Of a stretch of DNA of 64,000 nucleotides, positions 1 through 9,989 are shown in pieces (positions within the stretch are counted from its first letter, which is position 1; each line of letters begins with the position of its first letter). The DNA comes from Staphylococcus sp. IVB6240 (GTDB lineage: Bacteria > Bacillota > Bacilli > Staphylococcales > Staphylococcaceae). The notes below the pieces were generated by a model that saw only the letters and a list, made by a program, of their open reading frames with translations, ran no database searches and was not told where the DNA came from. Position numbers and translations under genes: made by a program. Location of the stretch: positions 1,054,001-1,118,000 of the forward strand of contig NZ_CP094718.1 in assembly GCF_025558425.1 (NCBI RefSeq), read 5' to 3'.

Positions 1-310
1 ATTAGGAGATATGTTAGAAGTGGGCTTAAAAGAAGTCTTCGCAAAACATAATGTACCATTGACAGTGAATCGTGCAGGTTCTATGATTGGTTTCTTTATT
101 AATGAGGGCCCTGTTACGAACTTTGAAGAGGCAAATCAATCTGACTTGAAGTTATTTGGTGAAATGTATCGTGAATTAACAGAACAAGGCATCTTTTTAC
201 CACCTTCTCAATTTGAAGGAATGTTCTTATCTATTTCACATACAAAAGAAGATATTGAAAAGACAATCGCAGCATTTGACGTTGCATTAAGTAAAGTTGT
301 GCCAAAATAA
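1..310 (+). CDS. hemL: Glutamate-1-semialdehyde 2,1-aminomutase, C-terminal part
   Basis: C-terminal ~102 codons of the PLP enzyme that converts glutamate-1-semialdehyde to 5-aminolevulinate in the C5 haem pathway. The frame is open to the left edge (first full codon at position 2), so the start and the PLP-binding lysine lie outside the window. Visible family blocks are [24 protein letters not shown] and [10 protein letters not shown] near the C-terminus. The gene ends in TAA and is followed by a strong terminator. A partial gene cut by the window, not a broken one. Confidence 0.93.
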   Translation, partial: LGDMLEVGLKEVFAKHNVPLTVNRAGSMIGFFINEGPVTNFEEANQSDLKLFGEMYRELTEQGIFLPPSQFEGMFLSISHTKEDIEKTIAAFDVALSKVVPK

Positions 311-321
311 TTGAATATTAA

Positions 322-398
322 GTGCCATGTTAAAGCAAGTAGCATTTGAGATTTGATATCTAATTTCAAAAAGCTTTGTAAATGACATGGCATTTTTT
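322..398 (+). terminator. Rho-independent terminator after hemL
   Basis: GTGCCATGTTA pairs with TGACATGGCAT (one G-U and one mismatch tolerated), with an inner AAAGC/GCTTT pairing, and the 3' arm runs into TTTTTT. It closes the haem operon before the AbrB-family gene. Confidence 0.8.
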
Positions 399-475
399 AA
401 TGCGAATACATTATTTTTTTGAAGGTTTATTTTTGATAAGATGTAATTATACATAAAAGCGCTTGGGGGTGGCAC

Positions 476-1549
476 ATGATGCAAAAACAAATATTCATCA
501 ATAATGTGCTTGTGTTAATCGTATCAGTCATCTGTGGTTGGGTACTATGGCGTTGTCATATGATATTACCTTGGATGTTCGGACCGATTATCGGGAGCCT
601 CATTGTTGTGAAAGGTTTTAAGCGCGAGATTCACTGGCCACATTGGTTAAGCGAACTCGGCTTAATCATGTTAGGGGTACAAATCGGCAGTAGCTTTACG
701 CGACAAGTTATTTTAGACATTCAGAGCCATTGGTTATCTATTGTGATTGTAAATGTTTTGACGCTTGCATTGGCTATTATTGTGTCCTATGGTTTCCGTA
801 AAATTGCGTCAGTAAATGAAGAAACAGCAATACTCAGTGTTATACCAGGTGCATTAAGTCAAATGCTTGTTATGGCAGAAGAAAATAAACGTGCTGATAT
901 CTTAGTTGTCAGCCTAACACAAACGTCACGTATTATCTTTGTCGTGATTTTAGTGCCATTACTAACCGTCATGTTTAAAGAGGATCAACAAAAGGGGGTA
1001 CATATCAATGATACTCCGTTGTTAACTGATACATTGGGTATACAACATCTTGCCATATTAGCAGTTGCAATCACGCTTGTATATTTTTTAATGAAAAAGG
1101 TGAACTTCCCTACAAAAATGTTGCTCGCACCGATTGTGGTATTAATTATTTGGAATTTAACAACTGAAAAAGTTTTTACAATTGATACTCCGATTATTGC
1201 TGCAGCACAAGTGATTTATATGGTACGAGTAGGTGTACAGATTGCTGGATTAACCGATCAATTAAAAGGGCGAATTGCAATCGCGATCGCGTTTCAAAAT
1301 ATCTTACTGATTACCGGTACATTATTGATGGTATGGATATTACAACATGTTAATCAAATTCCGCTCAATACATTATTTCTAGGTGCAGCACCGGGTGGTA
1401 TGGCACAAATTGTGCTCGTTGCGTTGGATACGGGAGCAGACGTTGCAATCGTCTCTTCATTCCATATATTCCGTATCTTTTTTATATTGATGTTGATTGC
1501 ACCACTTATCGATATTTATTTAAAATATCGAGCTAAAAAGCCATCATAA
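476..1549 (+). CDS. AbrB-family membrane protein (duplicated AbrB domain)
   Basis: A 357-residue polytopic membrane protein of the AbrB/YbjN-duplication family (often annotated as putative ammonia monooxygenase or AbrB-like transporter, unrelated to the DNA-binding AbrB). Ten or so hydrophobic segments are visible. The two halves carry related blocks: PWMFGPIIGSL and EETAILSVIPGALSQMLVMAEE in the first, MVRVGVQIAGL and FLGAAPGGMAQIVLVALDTGAD in the second, consistent with an internal duplication. GGGGGTGG precedes ATG-ATG; the start could be either codon. The substrate is not established. It ends one base from the convergent tag gene. Confidence 0.82.
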   Translation: MMQKQIFINNVLVLIVSVICGWVLWRCHMILPWMFGPIIGSLIVVKGFKREIHWPHWLSELGLIMLGVQIGSSFTRQVILDIQSHWLSIVIVNVLTLALAIIVSYGFRKIASVNEETAILSVIPGALSQMLVMAEENKRADILVVSLTQTSRIIFVVILVPLLTVMFKEDQQKGVHINDTPLLTDTLGIQHLAILAVAITLVYFLMKKVNFPTKMLLAPIVVLIIWNLTTEKVFTIDTPIIAAAQVIYMVRVGVQIAGLTDQLKGRIAIAIAFQNILLITGTLLMVWILQHVNQIPLNTLFLGAAPGGMAQIVLVALDTGADVAIVSSFHIFRIFFILMLIAPLIDIYLKYRAKKPS

Positions 1550-1550
1550 T

Positions 1551-2105
1551 TTATGCATGTCGGTGGGGACAGCTTAGTAAATGAGCATTGTACATTCCAG
1601 CTGCCTCCAAAAATGAAAAGATCGTGACAGGTCCAATAAATTTAAAGCCATATTCTTTTAAAGTTTTAGAAAGTTCTTTTGCTGTGTCGTTAACTGTGAT
1701 ACGTTGATCCACTGATTCATAACGGAAATCAACGGGTGTATCGTCCACAAAAGACCATAAAAATTTTGAAAAGCTCTCATGCTCACGTTCTATCTCGATG
1801 TAGCCGCGTGCTTGAGCCACAATCGCTGCCAACTTTTGTCGATGGTGGATAATATTTGGAAAGTCCATTAACGCATCGATGTCATCGTCTGTCATTTGCG
1901 CGACTTTATACGGATCAAAATCATAAAAGGCATCGCGATATGCGTCTTTTTTCTTTAAGATAGTGAGCCAGGACAAACCGGCATGTTGAGATTCTAATGC
2001 GAGTAGTTCGAATAGTGCTTGCGAATCATAAAGGGGCTTTCCCCAAAATTCATCATGGTATTGAATATACAGTGGATCTGTCGTACCAAAGGCACATGGA
2101 TTCAT
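1551..2105 (-). CDS. tag: DNA-3-methyladenine glycosylase I
   Basis: Base-excision repair enzyme that removes 3-methyladenine from alkylated DNA. 184 residues, usual length. The zinc ligands of the family sit at their expected places: Cys4 and His17 (in CAFG and YHDEFWG) and His175 and Cys179 near the C-terminus (HLLSCPHRH). The block LFELLALESQHAGLSWLTILKK contains the catalytic Glu. It is read leftward, divergent from the valS leader, and meets the AbrB-family gene tail to tail with a single base between them and no terminator hairpin. Confidence 0.93.
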   Translation of the reverse strand: MNPCAFGTTDPLYIQYHDEFWGKPLYDSQALFELLALESQHAGLSWLTILKKKDAYRDAFYDFDPYKVAQMTDDDIDALMDFPNIIHHRQKLAAIVAQARGYIEIEREHESFSKFLWSFVDDTPVDFRYESVDQRITVNDTAKELSKTLKEYGFKFIGPVTIFSFLEAAGMYNAHLLSCPHRHA

Positions 2106-2121
2106 TTGATCAACTCCTATA

Positions 2122-2150
2122 TTGACTTCATAATGAATTCATTATACTAT
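2122..2150 (+). promoter_or_regulatory. SigA promoter of the valS leader
   Basis: TTGACT, 17-bp spacer, TACTAT. Located between the tag start and the valS T-box, about 35-40 bp upstream of the leader structure, so transcription would begin at the 5' side of the T-box. Confidence 0.65.
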
Positions 2151-2189
2151 ATTGGTAAATAGAATATGTCTATTTGGGAAGAGTATGTT

Positions 2190-2399
2190 GAAAATTCATT
2201 ATAGAGAGTGCATGGTTGGTGAGAATGCATATGAGTTTCATCAGAAGGTAGCCCACTTGTTCTTTAGCTGAGTTGAGTAGGCTAAAGCGTGTCATGAGCG
2301 TTAATCATATGAGTGCAATAGCTTAACTATTAAAGTAACTATTGAATATAGGTGGTACCACGGAACATCCGTCCTATTTTAGGACAGGTGTTCTTTTTA
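2190..2399 (+). promoter_or_regulatory. T-box riboswitch upstream of valS
   Basis: tRNA-sensing leader that lets transcription continue when uncharged tRNA-Val binds. Visible parts: Stem I with AGAGAGTG and GGTTGGTGAGAATG distal-loop sequence, the T-box GGTGGTACCACGG at 2351-2363, and a terminator (GAACATC-CGTCCT ... AGGACAGGTGTTC, then a T-run) at 2363-2397. A likely specifier is GTA (Val) at 2248-2250, in the 3' strand of Stem I (GAAG-GTA-GCCC). The T-box class is clear; the specifier assignment is inferred. Confidence 0.9.
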
Positions 2400-2420
2400 T
2401 TTTTATGGAGGGATTTAATA

Positions 2421-5051
2421 ATGGACATGCAAAAAAAATATAATCCGCAAGAAGTAGAAGCAGGCCGCTATCAAGAATGGCTTGATCATAACCGCTTTAA
2501 ACCAAGTGGTGATTTAGATAAACCAACATATACAATCGTTATTCCACCACCGAATGTAACAGGTAAGTTGCATTTAGGTCATGCATGGGATACAACATTA
2601 CAAGATATCTTAACAAGAATGAAACGTATGCAAGGTTACGATACATTATATTTACCAGGTATGGACCATGCTGGTATTGCGACACAAGCAAAAGTAGAAG
2701 CAAAAATGCGTGAAGAAGGTATTTCTCGTCATGATATCGGTCGTGAAAAATTCCTTGAAAAAGCATGGGAATGGAAAGAAGAATATGCTTCATTTATTCG
2801 TCAACAATGGGCGAAGTTAGGTTTAGGTTTAGATTATTCTCGTGAACGTTTCACATTAGATGATGGCTTAAGTAAAGCAGTACGTAAAGTCTTCGTTGAT
2901 ATGTACAACAAAGGGTTAATTTATCGTGGTGAACGTATCATTAACTGGGATCCGGAAGCACGTACAGCACTTTCTGATATCGAAGTCATTCATGAAGATG
3001 TTAACGGTAAGTTCTATCATTTTAAATATCCATATGCAGATGGTACTGGATATATTGAAATTGCGACTACACGTCCTGAGACAATGCTTGGTGATACTGC
3101 AATCGTCGTAAACCCAGATGATGAACGTTATCAAGATATTATCGGCAAAGAAGTCATTTTACCAATCGTTGGTCGTACGCTACCTGTATTGGCAGATGCT
3201 TATGTTGATAAAGAATTTGGTAGTGGTGCGATGAAAGTAACACCTGCTCACGACCCGAATGACTTTGAAATTGGTAACCGTCATGAATTAGAGCGAATCG
3301 TTGTCATGGATGAATCAGGTCGCATGAACGATAAAGCGGGTAAATATGAAGGCATGGACCGCTTCGAATGCCGTAAACAACTTGTAAAAGATTTAGAAGC
3401 AGAAGGTCTTGTGATTAAAATTGAGGATCACATGCACTCAGTTGGACATTCTGAACGTAGTGGCGCGGTTGTTGAGCCATATTTATCAACACAATGGTTT
3501 GTTAAGATGGCACCACTTGCACAACAAGCACTTGATAATCAAAAAACAGATGGTCGAATTGAATTCGTACCAGGTCGTTTTGAGAAAACATTCAATCGTT
3601 GGATGGAAGAAATTCGTGACTGGACAATTTCTCGTCAACTTTGGTGGGGACATCAAATTCCAGCATGGTATCACAATGAAACAGGTGAATTATATGTAGG
3701 TATGGAAGCACCTGAAGATAGTGAAAACTGGACACAAGATGAGGACGTACTTGATACATGGTTCTCAAGTGCATTATGGCCATTCTCAACATTAAATTGG
3801 CCAGATGAAGAAGCGGCAGATTATCAACGTTACTACCCTACAAATGTATTAGTAACAGGATACGACATTATCTTCTTCTGGGTAGCGCGTATGATTTTCC
3901 AAGGTTTAGAATTCACAGGTCAAAAACCATTTAATGACGTATTACTACACGGTCTTGTACGTGCAGAAGATGGTCGTAAAATGAGTAAATCACTCGGTAA
4001 TGGTGTCGATCCAATGGATGTTATCGACCAATATGGTGCAGACAGCTTACGTTACTTCTTAGCAACAGGTTCTTCACCAGGACATGACTTGAGATATTCA
4101 ACAGAAAAAGTTGAATCTGTTTGGAACTTTATCAATAAAATTTGGAATGCTGCTCGTTTTAGTTTAATGAACATCGGCGAGGACTTTAAGTATGAAGATA
4201 TTGATTTAACTCAAAATTTATCTGTGGCAGATCAATGGATTTTAACACGTCTGAATGAAACAATTGAAACAGTTACAGACTTAAGTGATAAATATGAATT
4301 CGGTGAAGTCGGCCGTGCATTGTATAACTTCATTTGGGATGAATTCTCTGACTGGTACATTGAGATGAGTAAAATTCCAATGAATGGCGATGATGAAGCA
4401 CAGAAAAATGTAACACGTTCAGTATTGAGTTACACATTAGATCGCATTATGCGTTTATTACATCCATTCATGCCATTCGTAACAGAACACATTTGGCAAA
4501 ACTTACCACATGAAGGTGAGTCTATCGTTACAAGCGCTTGGCCAACAGTGAATGATGAATTAATGTTCCCTGAAAGTAAAGATGTGATGGAACAGCTTGT
4601 AGAAATTATCAAATCAGTTCGTCAATCACGCTTAGAGGTGAATACACCATTATCAAAAGAAATTCCAATCATTATTCAAGCGAAAAACCCAACGATTCAA
4701 CAATTATTAATCGATAATAAAGATTACTTAGAACGTTTCTGTAATCCAAGTGAATTAACAATTGATACAGAAGTGACAATTCCTGAAAAAGCAATGACTT
4801 CAGTTGTTGCAGCAGGAGAAGTAATCTTACCATTAGAAGGTCTTATCGACATGGATAAAGAAATTGCACGTCTTGAAAAAGACTTAGAAAAATGGCAAAA
4901 AGAATTAGACCGCGTGAATAAAAAACTTGCTAATGAAAAATTCGTTCAAAAAGCACCTGAAAAAGTCATTCAAGAAGAACGTGACAAACAGGTCAAATAC
5001 CAAGAAAAATATGATGGTGTTAAAGCGCGAATTGAACAATTAAAAGCTTAG
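2421..5051 (+). CDS. valS: Valyl-tRNA synthetase
   Basis: Class I aminoacyl-tRNA synthetase charging tRNA-Val; 876 residues, the usual staphylococcal length. The HIGH motif appears as HLGH at residues 51-54 (within [16 protein letters not shown]) and the KMSKS loop at 520-524 ([11 protein letters not shown]). The central editing domain ([12 protein letters not shown]) and the C-terminal coiled-coil tRNA arm (rich in Glu/Lys, last ~60 residues) are present. The ATG at 2421 is chosen because GGAGGG lies just upstream; a longer in-frame reading would run back into the leader terminator. Under T-box control and followed 11 bases later by folC, probably cotranscribed. Confidence 0.97.
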   Translation: MDMQKKYNPQEVEAGRYQEWLDHNRFKPSGDLDKPTYTIVIPPPNVTGKLHLGHAWDTTLQDILTRMKRMQGYDTLYLPGMDHAGIATQAKVEAKMREEGISRHDIGREKFLEKAWEWKEEYASFIRQQWAKLGLGLDYSRERFTLDDGLSKAVRKVFVDMYNKGLIYRGERIINWDPEARTALSDIEVIHEDVNGKFYHFKYPYADGTGYIEIATTRPETMLGDTAIVVNPDDERYQDIIGKEVILPIVGRTLPVLADAYVDKEFGSGAMKVTPAHDPNDFEIGNRHELERIVVMDESGRMNDKAGKYEGMDRFECRKQLVKDLEAEGLVIKIEDHMHSVGHSERSGAVVEPYLSTQWFVKMAPLAQQALDNQKTDGRIEFVPGRFEKTFNRWMEEIRDWTISRQLWWGHQIPAWYHNETGELYVGMEAPEDSENWTQDEDVLDTWFSSALWPFSTLNWPDEEAADYQRYYPTNVLVTGYDIIFFWVARMIFQGLEFTGQKPFNDVLLHGLVRAEDGRKMSKSLGNGVDPMDVIDQYGADSLRYFLATGSSPGHDLRYSTEKVESVWNFINKIWNAARFSLMNIGEDFKYEDIDLTQNLSVADQWILTRLNETIETVTDLSDKYEFGEVGRALYNFIWDEFSDWYIEMSKIPMNGDDEAQKNVTRSVLSYTLDRIMRLLHPFMPFVTEHIWQNLPHEGESIVTSAWPTVNDELMFPESKDVMEQLVEIIKSVRQSRLEVNTPLSKEIPIIIQAKNPTIQQLLIDNKDYLERFCNPSELTIDTEVTIPEKAMTSVVAAGEVILPLEGLIDMDKEIARLEKDLEKWQKELDRVNKKLANEKFVQKAPEKVIQEERDKQVKYQEKYDGVKARIEQLKA

Positions 5052-5062
5052 GAGCATAAACT

Positions 5063-6328
5063 ATGAATTATCTTGATAGCTTATATTGGATTCATGAACG
5101 TACGAAATTTGGCATCAAACCAGGTGTTAAACGTATGGAGTGGATGCTACAACGCCTTGGCAATCCGGAACAAAATATCCAAGCGATTCACGTAGGTGGG
5201 ACGAATGGAAAAGGTTCTACAGTCGCCTATTTACGAGATGCTTTATTAAAAAATGACTATGAAGTGGGAACATTTACTTCTCCATATATTGAATCATTCA
5301 ATGAGCGCATTAGTTTAAATGGGACACCGATTACGAATGATGAGATTGTAGAACTGGTTAGTCGTGTGAAACCAGTAAGTGAAGCAATGGATGAAGAAAC
5401 TGAGCTTGGAGTCGCTACAGAGTTTGAAATTATTACAATGATGATGTATCTCTATTTTGGAGAGATACATCCCGTTGATTTTGTCATTGTTGAAGCGGGA
5501 CTCGGTGTCAAAAATGACTCAACGAATGTAATCAGTCCGATATTAAGCATTTTAACGAGTATTGGCCTAGATCACACAGATATACTGGGGAATACTTATT
5601 TAGAAATTGCACGAGATAAAAGTGCGATTATTAAAGAAGGGGTACCTGTGGTATATGCTGTTAAAAATGAAGACGCGCTTAAATTAGTCCGTGATACCGC
5701 TGAGAAAATGAATGCGAAAGCGTTAGAATTTGATCGAGATATTCTCATTGTTTCAGAAGATGATGAATTCACGTATCGATATAAAGACTATGAACTTGAA
5801 AATATCGCACTGAATATGTTGGGAGAGCACCAAAAAGAAAACGCAGCATTGGCAATTACTGCACTGATTGAATTAAACGAGCAAGGTCTTATCAACATTG
5901 ACTTTAATAAGATGATTGACGGTATTGAACTCGTGAAGTGGACAGGTCGTATTGAGCGTGTATCCACAGATCCGCTCATTATTTTAGACGGAGCACATAA
6001 TCAGGAGAGTGTGAATGCATTAGTTGATACGATAGAAAAATATTATCGTTTAGAAAAAGTCGATGTTCTATTTTCTGCGATCAATGGAAAACCAATTCAT
6101 CACATGTTGCAAGCTTTTGATGAAATCGCTCAACATATCTATGTGACGACATTTGATTTTCCAAAGGCGCTCCCAATGGAAAAGTTATATAACGAAATTG
6201 AGAGCGATAAAAAATCTATGGTGGACGACTATGTTTCTTTCATTCAAAACTATGAAGGTAATGCCTTGTTGATTACAGGCAGTTTATACTTTATTAGTGA
6301 AGTGAAAACGAAACTCGGCTATCATTAA
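5063..6328 (+). CDS. folC: Folylpolyglutamate synthase / dihydrofolate synthase
   Basis: Adds glutamate to folates (and probably to dihydropteroate) with ATP. 421 residues, Mur-ligase fold. The P-loop GTNGKGS is at residues 46-52, and the family blocks GTFTSPYIESFNERI, VEAGLGVKNDSTN and ILDGAHNQESV follow in order. An AGGAG in the valS stop region serves as ribosome binding site. It sits directly after valS, the same pairing seen in other Bacillales, and is closed by a strong terminator. Confidence 0.95.
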   Translation: MNYLDSLYWIHERTKFGIKPGVKRMEWMLQRLGNPEQNIQAIHVGGTNGKGSTVAYLRDALLKNDYEVGTFTSPYIESFNERISLNGTPITNDEIVELVSRVKPVSEAMDEETELGVATEFEIITMMMYLYFGEIHPVDFVIVEAGLGVKNDSTNVISPILSILTSIGLDHTDILGNTYLEIARDKSAIIKEGVPVVYAVKNEDALKLVRDTAEKMNAKALEFDRDILIVSEDDEFTYRYKDYELENIALNMLGEHQKENAALAITALIELNEQGLINIDFNKMIDGIELVKWTGRIERVSTDPLIILDGAHNQESVNALVDTIEKYYRLEKVDVLFSAINGKPIHHMLQAFDEIAQHIYVTTFDFPKALPMEKLYNEIESDKKSMVDDYVSFIQNYEGNALLITGSLYFISEVKTKLGYH

Positions 6329-6346
6329 TAGAATATGATAAAAAAT

Positions 6347-6398
6347 AAGCATTGTATATAACCTTAAAATTTTAAGGTTATATACGATGCTTTTTTTG
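6347..6398 (+). terminator. Terminator after folC
   Basis: Long near-perfect inverted repeat (AAGCATTGTATATAACCTTAAAA against its complement, one mismatch), followed by a run of seven Ts. Ends the valS-folC unit. Confidence 0.9.
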
Positions 6399-6472
6399 AT
6401 AAATGACGATTTGACGGCCGTTGGACATATCAATATAATAAAGAGAAATCAAAACTTCAAAGGGGGACAATA

Positions 6473-7192
6473 TTGATTGTAGTCCTACTTTTCTTCCTCG
6501 GCTGTAGCATTATGAGCTTTTTAATGCAATTTGCAGAAATCCAACCGCTTTCTCTCCAAAACTTATTGTTACGTTCGCGTTGTCGGGAATGCGAACATGT
6601 ACTCTCTTTCTTTGATCTTGTACCGGTCTTGAGTTATATCGTATTAAAAGGACAATGTCGTTATTGTCGGTCCATCATTCAGAAAGATTTATTCATCGCT
6701 GAATTACTGGGTGGTATGATCATCATGCTACCAATTATGAAGATGATATACATAAATACAACATTGTTTTATACGATTACTTTTATCTTATTAGTATTAT
6801 CATTACAGGATATACGGTACTTAATCGTTCCACATCGTTTTCTTTTCTTATTGACGATATGCCTTTTATGGTCATGTTGGCCACTTCATCCTACACAAAG
6901 TCAGTGCTATTTTATTTGTATACTGCTTATCTGTAGCTTTTGTTTTCATCAGTATATTGGAATGGGTGACTTTAAAATCATTTTGATTCTTTCATTCTTT
7001 TTACCACTGCCATTTATTTTAATCATGTTATGGATTACATTCCCGTGTGCCATGCTTTTATTACCTATATTCCATTGGTTACGGATATACACGCCACCAT
7101 ACTTTCCGCTTGTTCCAGCTTTCCATTTAAGTTTTCTGATAGTGTCTTTATTTTATCCAACTTTTCTAAATATGTTAGGAGGTCTTTTATGA
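6473..7192 (+). CDS. comC: Type IV prepilin-like leader peptidase ComC
   Basis: Membrane aspartyl protease that cleaves and methylates pseudopilin leaders of the competence (ComG) pseudopilus. 239 residues with several membrane helices. The N-terminal zinc-type region shows two CxxC pairs (CRECEHVLSFFDLVPVLSY ... CRYC). The two catalytic aspartates lie in LQDIRYLIVP and GMGDFK (GxGDxK motif). The start is TTG behind AAAGGGGGAC. The stop overlaps the radC ATG by four bases (ATGA), so the two are translationally coupled. Confidence 0.88.
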   Translation: MIVVLLFFLGCSIMSFLMQFAEIQPLSLQNLLLRSRCRECEHVLSFFDLVPVLSYIVLKGQCRYCRSIIQKDLFIAELLGGMIIMLPIMKMIYINTTLFYTITFILLVLSLQDIRYLIVPHRFLFLLTICLLWSCWPLHPTQSQCYFICILLICSFCFHQYIGMGDFKIILILSFFLPLPFILIMLWITFPCAMLLLPIFHWLRIYTPPYFPLVPAFHLSFLIVSLFYPTFLNMLGGLL

Positions 7193-7872
7193 GTCGAATT
7201 TACGAAATGTGTGTACAAGAAAAGCCAAAAGAACGTCTGATGACAAAAGGCGCTTCTGCACTTTCAAACACAGAATTAATTGCCATTTTATTTAACACAG
7301 GCCATCTAGGTTGTTCTAGTCTGCAATTAGCCTCAAACCTGCTTAGTCAATATCAAACATTAGAGCGGGTAAAAGCATTAACAATTGTTGAATTAACAGC
7401 AATTAAAGGAATAGGGATAAACAAAGCTTTGACGTTAATGGCGGCATTTGAATTAGGTGGACGTGTGCAACAAGAAAAACACTTAAATATGACAGACCCC
7501 ATTGAATCACCTGAACAAATTGCAGAGAAGATGTATCATTTAATGAGTGGTTATACACAAGAGCATTTTGTCGTGTTATTGCTGAATACAAAACTTCAAA
7601 TTATTCATCAAAAAACAGTGTTTATCGGGACATTGAATAGTGCCATTATTCATCCGAGAGAGGTTTTTAAAGAAGCGGTAAAATGGTCAGCGCATGCGAT
7701 GATTGTCGTACATAATCACCCATCCGGGGACCCAACGCCATCACAAGCAGATATTAAAACAACACAACGCTTAGTGGCGTGTGGGGAAGCAATGGGGATA
7801 GATGTATTAGATCATATTATTATTGGAGATCATAAATACACATCAATCATGAGTGATTATGAAGTGAGTTAA
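7189..7872 (+). CDS. radC: RadC/MPN-domain JAB protein
   Basis: 227-residue member of the RadC family. An N-terminal helix-hairpin-helix-like part (ALSNTELIAILFNTG, IKGIGINKA) is followed by a JAB1/MPN metalloprotease-like domain with the complete metal motif: His175-x-His177-x10-Asp188 in HNHPSGDPTPSQAD. The family's role in repair is doubtful; the biochemical activity remains unproven. The ATG at 7189 is preferred over in-frame upstream codons because TAGGAGG is correctly spaced and the ATGA overlap with comC is typical of coupling. Confidence 0.9.
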   Translation: MSRIYEMCVQEKPKERLMTKGASALSNTELIAILFNTGHLGCSSLQLASNLLSQYQTLERVKALTIVELTAIKGIGINKALTLMAAFELGGRVQQEKHLNMTDPIESPEQIAEKMYHLMSGYTQEHFVVLLLNTKLQIIHQKTVFIGTLNSAIIHPREVFKEAVKWSAHAMIVVHNHPSGDPTPSQADIKTTQRLVACGEAMGIDVLDHIIIGDHKYTSIMSDYEVS

Positions 7873-7942
7873 AGAAGTATATGTCATTGATTTTGTAATG
7901 ATAGCGATATTGAATGAATTAGGATTTATCATTTTGAACAGG

Positions 7943-8098
7943 TTATATGTATTGAATGAACCATAAAAATAATTGATAACCTAAATATATGACCAATAAA
8001 AACATTGCAAATTTAAATATCCATTTAAATAAAGTTAAGCTGAAACGTACAAGTAGTACAATTAATAATATTGTTAGAAAAATGGTTACCCAACTCAT
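7943..8098 (-). CDS. Small membrane protein (51 residues)
   Basis: A short leftward gene with a textbook ribosome binding site: AAAAGGAGG, seven bases, ATG. The product is 51 residues with two hydrophobic stretches (residues ~3-18, TIFLTILLIVLLV, and ~30-48, FAMFLLVIYLGYQLFLWF) separated by a short basic/aromatic linker (RFSLTLFKWIFK), so a small double-spanning membrane protein. It lies in an otherwise gene-free stretch convergent with radC. The function is unknown and I do not recognise a family. Candidate -10 TATAAT-like sequence lies just upstream of the Shine-Dalgarno, but no good -35 was found. Confidence 0.68.
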   Translation of the reverse strand: MSWVTIFLTILLIVLLVRFSLTLFKWIFKFAMFLLVIYLGYQLFLWFIQYI

Positions 8099-8272
8099 AA
8101 TATATGCCTCCTTTTATTATATTGTACAGGATATGACGTGAATATACATCATACTTGCGCTGTGTTTGAATTGGTACCTTAGTAGGATGCTTATACATAA
8201 AAGGTAAGCTATAATAGATGGTATGCATGGCGCTTTGTCATTGATACGTATGATTTGAGGGGAGGAAGTGTG

Positions 8273-8749
8273 TTGGTTAAAAATCTTATAAAAGTATCCG
8301 TGCTTTTATTACTACTCACCGCTTTAGGTGTTACAACTTTAAAATTTTTTCCAGGTGTGAAAGATCAACCATGGAATCCGTTTAATCAAATTGAAAGTGT
8401 TCGACCAGTCGATGAATCGGGATTTGCCGTTCCTGCACTTGGTGAGACATATGTTCTAGAGGAAAATGATTTATTTCGCAATGTTCCGAAAAGTCAAAGT
8501 CGCCATATATTTGACTGGATTGATAAGTATGAATTTATGCAGGTCAATGAATTGCAACGGATGGGATTTGATGATCAGTATCTTGTTGCTAAACAAAATA
8601 CACATTTTATCTTATATCGCTTTGGAGAAGATAAGATGCATGTTTATACAACAGAGCATGACTTGCAATATGATTTATATCAATTAGGGCATCAAATAGA
8701 TTTACTACCTGAGACGTCGTTTCAAACCGAAGATGATCTTGAAAAGTGA
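8273..8749 (+). CDS. Membrane-anchored extracytoplasmic protein, DUF4930-like
   Basis: 158 residues. One N-terminal membrane anchor or uncleaved signal (VSVLLLLLTALGVTTL), then a hydrophilic domain predicted to face outside. Start: TTG at 8273, seven bases after GGGGAGG; an in-frame GTG three bases earlier is possible. A gene of this type occupies the slot between radC and mreC in staphylococci; I believe it is the DUF4930 family, but that name is from memory and unchecked. No catalytic motif was seen. Followed by a terminator. Confidence 0.7.
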   Translation: MVKNLIKVSVLLLLLTALGVTTLKFFPGVKDQPWNPFNQIESVRPVDESGFAVPALGETYVLEENDLFRNVPKSQSRHIFDWIDKYEFMQVNELQRMGFDDQYLVAKQNTHFILYRFGEDKMHVYTTEHDLQYDLYQLGHQIDLLPETSFQTEDDLEK

Positions 8750-8812
8750 TGAGATATAACAAATACGATAAAAATTTTACAGCATTTACATTATTTAATA
8801 GATTTTTGAATC

Positions 8813-8867
8813 GGGAGTGCGATAGAACATGGTTTTGGTTAACATGTCTGTTGTACTCCTTTGTTAT
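8813..8867 (+). terminator. Terminator after the DUF4930-like gene
   Basis: GGGAGTGCGATAGAACATG folds back on CATGTCTGTTGTACTCC with a few mismatches, then TTTGTTATT. The rest of the ~400-base gap up to mreC shows no gene; a TATAAAAT about 45 bases before mreC could be a -10 element. Confidence 0.65.
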
Positions 8868-9152
8868 TAAGTAAATCAAGTGCAAGGAAGGCAAACTCGA
8901 TATACATATCTTATGTAATCAGTATGAAGTTCCAAAAACAATGCGATATAATGATTTAGGGTTTCTATCCCTGTCCTAGTTATATTGATAGGATAAAAAT
9001 AAAATGAATATTAATTTTTACTTCCAAAAAGTTTATACAGAAGAAATTCATTGTAATTATATGATAAAAGTACGTTTGCTACTTTATTTAACAAATGGAC
9101 TGATATAAAATAGATAGATACAAACAAATACATGTAACTTGAGGTGTTGAGG

Positions 9153-9989
9153 TTGTCCAATTTTTTTAGAAACAACAAACTAGTTGTGTTGTTTTGTGCA
9201 TTAATTTTATTTATCGGTTTGATTGGTTTATCCATTCGATCTAATGTTCAATCTGTTCCTGAACAGTATGTCAGTGATACAACTTCATTCGGACAGCGTG
9301 TGTTTTCTTATCCGATGCATTTAGTCACTGGATCCATTGCAAGTTTCATTTCTGACAAACAACCTGAAACGAATCAAACGAAACAACTAGAAGCTGATAA
9401 TCAACGGCTTCAATCAGAGAATAAAGCATTAAAAAAAGAACTCGACATGAAAGACATATCTAAGTATAAGCCTGTATCAGCTGCAGTCATCGCTCGTCAA
9501 CCTGATCAATGGATTAATTCTCTTATCATTGATAAAGGACAAAAGGATGGCATTCAGCCTAATATGGCAGTGATGACAACGGATGGCTTAGTCGGTCAAG
9601 TCACAAAAGTGAATCAATTTTCATCACAGGTGAACCTTGTTTCAACTAAGGGGCGTTTGAATCGACTATCTGTTAATGTTATGCACGATGATAATGAAGT
9701 ATTCGGATTGATTGATCATTTTGATGAAAAAAATAATCGTCTTATCATCAGTGATATTGATAATAAAGATAAGGTTGAAAAGGGCGATAAGGTCGTTACA
9801 AGTGGACTTGGTGATCAATTGCCAAAAGGTTTATATGTTGGTGAAGTAGAAAAAGTACAGAATGACCAATATGGCCTTTCAAAGCAAGTCTCAATCAAGA
9901 CAGGGGCAAATCTCAATCAAATCATGCACGTTTATGTTGCGAAGAGAGATCCCAAAACAATGACTGACGATGGGGGCGCTGAAGAGTGA
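9153..9989 (+). CDS. mreC: Rod shape-determining protein MreC
   Basis: Bitopic cell-elongation/wall-synthesis protein. 278 residues from the TTG at 9153 (MSNFFRNNKL), chosen because GAGGTG lies six bases upstream. Membrane helix at roughly residues 12-29, then a coiled coil (residues ~75-110, rich in Gln/Glu/Lys, e.g. QLEADNQRLQSENKALKKEL) and the beta-rich MreC core (IARQPDQWINSLIIDKG ... GDKVVTSGL). Its stop overlaps the mreD GTG (GTGA). Staphylococci keep mreCD without mreB, so the role is in wall or division complexes rather than rod shape. Confidence 0.93.
   Translation: MSNFFRNNKLVVLFCALILFIGLIGLSIRSNVQSVPEQYVSDTTSFGQRVFSYPMHLVTGSIASFISDKQPETNQTKQLEADNQRLQSENKALKKELDMKDISKYKPVSAAVIARQPDQWINSLIIDKGQKDGIQPNMAVMTTDGLVGQVTKVNQFSSQVNLVSTKGRLNRLSVNVMHDDNEVFGLIDHFDEKNNRLIISDIDNKDKVEKGDKVVTSGLGDQLPKGLYVGEVEKVQNDQYGLSKQVSIKTGANLNQIMHVYVAKRDPKTMTDDGGAEE

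Noticed and set aside
8607..8894. 95-residue leftward frame overlapping the DUF4930-like gene and its terminator
   Set aside because: Covers a coding gene and a terminator hairpin on the other strand; no ribosome binding site.
9061..9120. TTGCTA ... TATAAA as a promoter for mreC
   Set aside because: The spacing is about 22 bases, too long for a normal SigA promoter.
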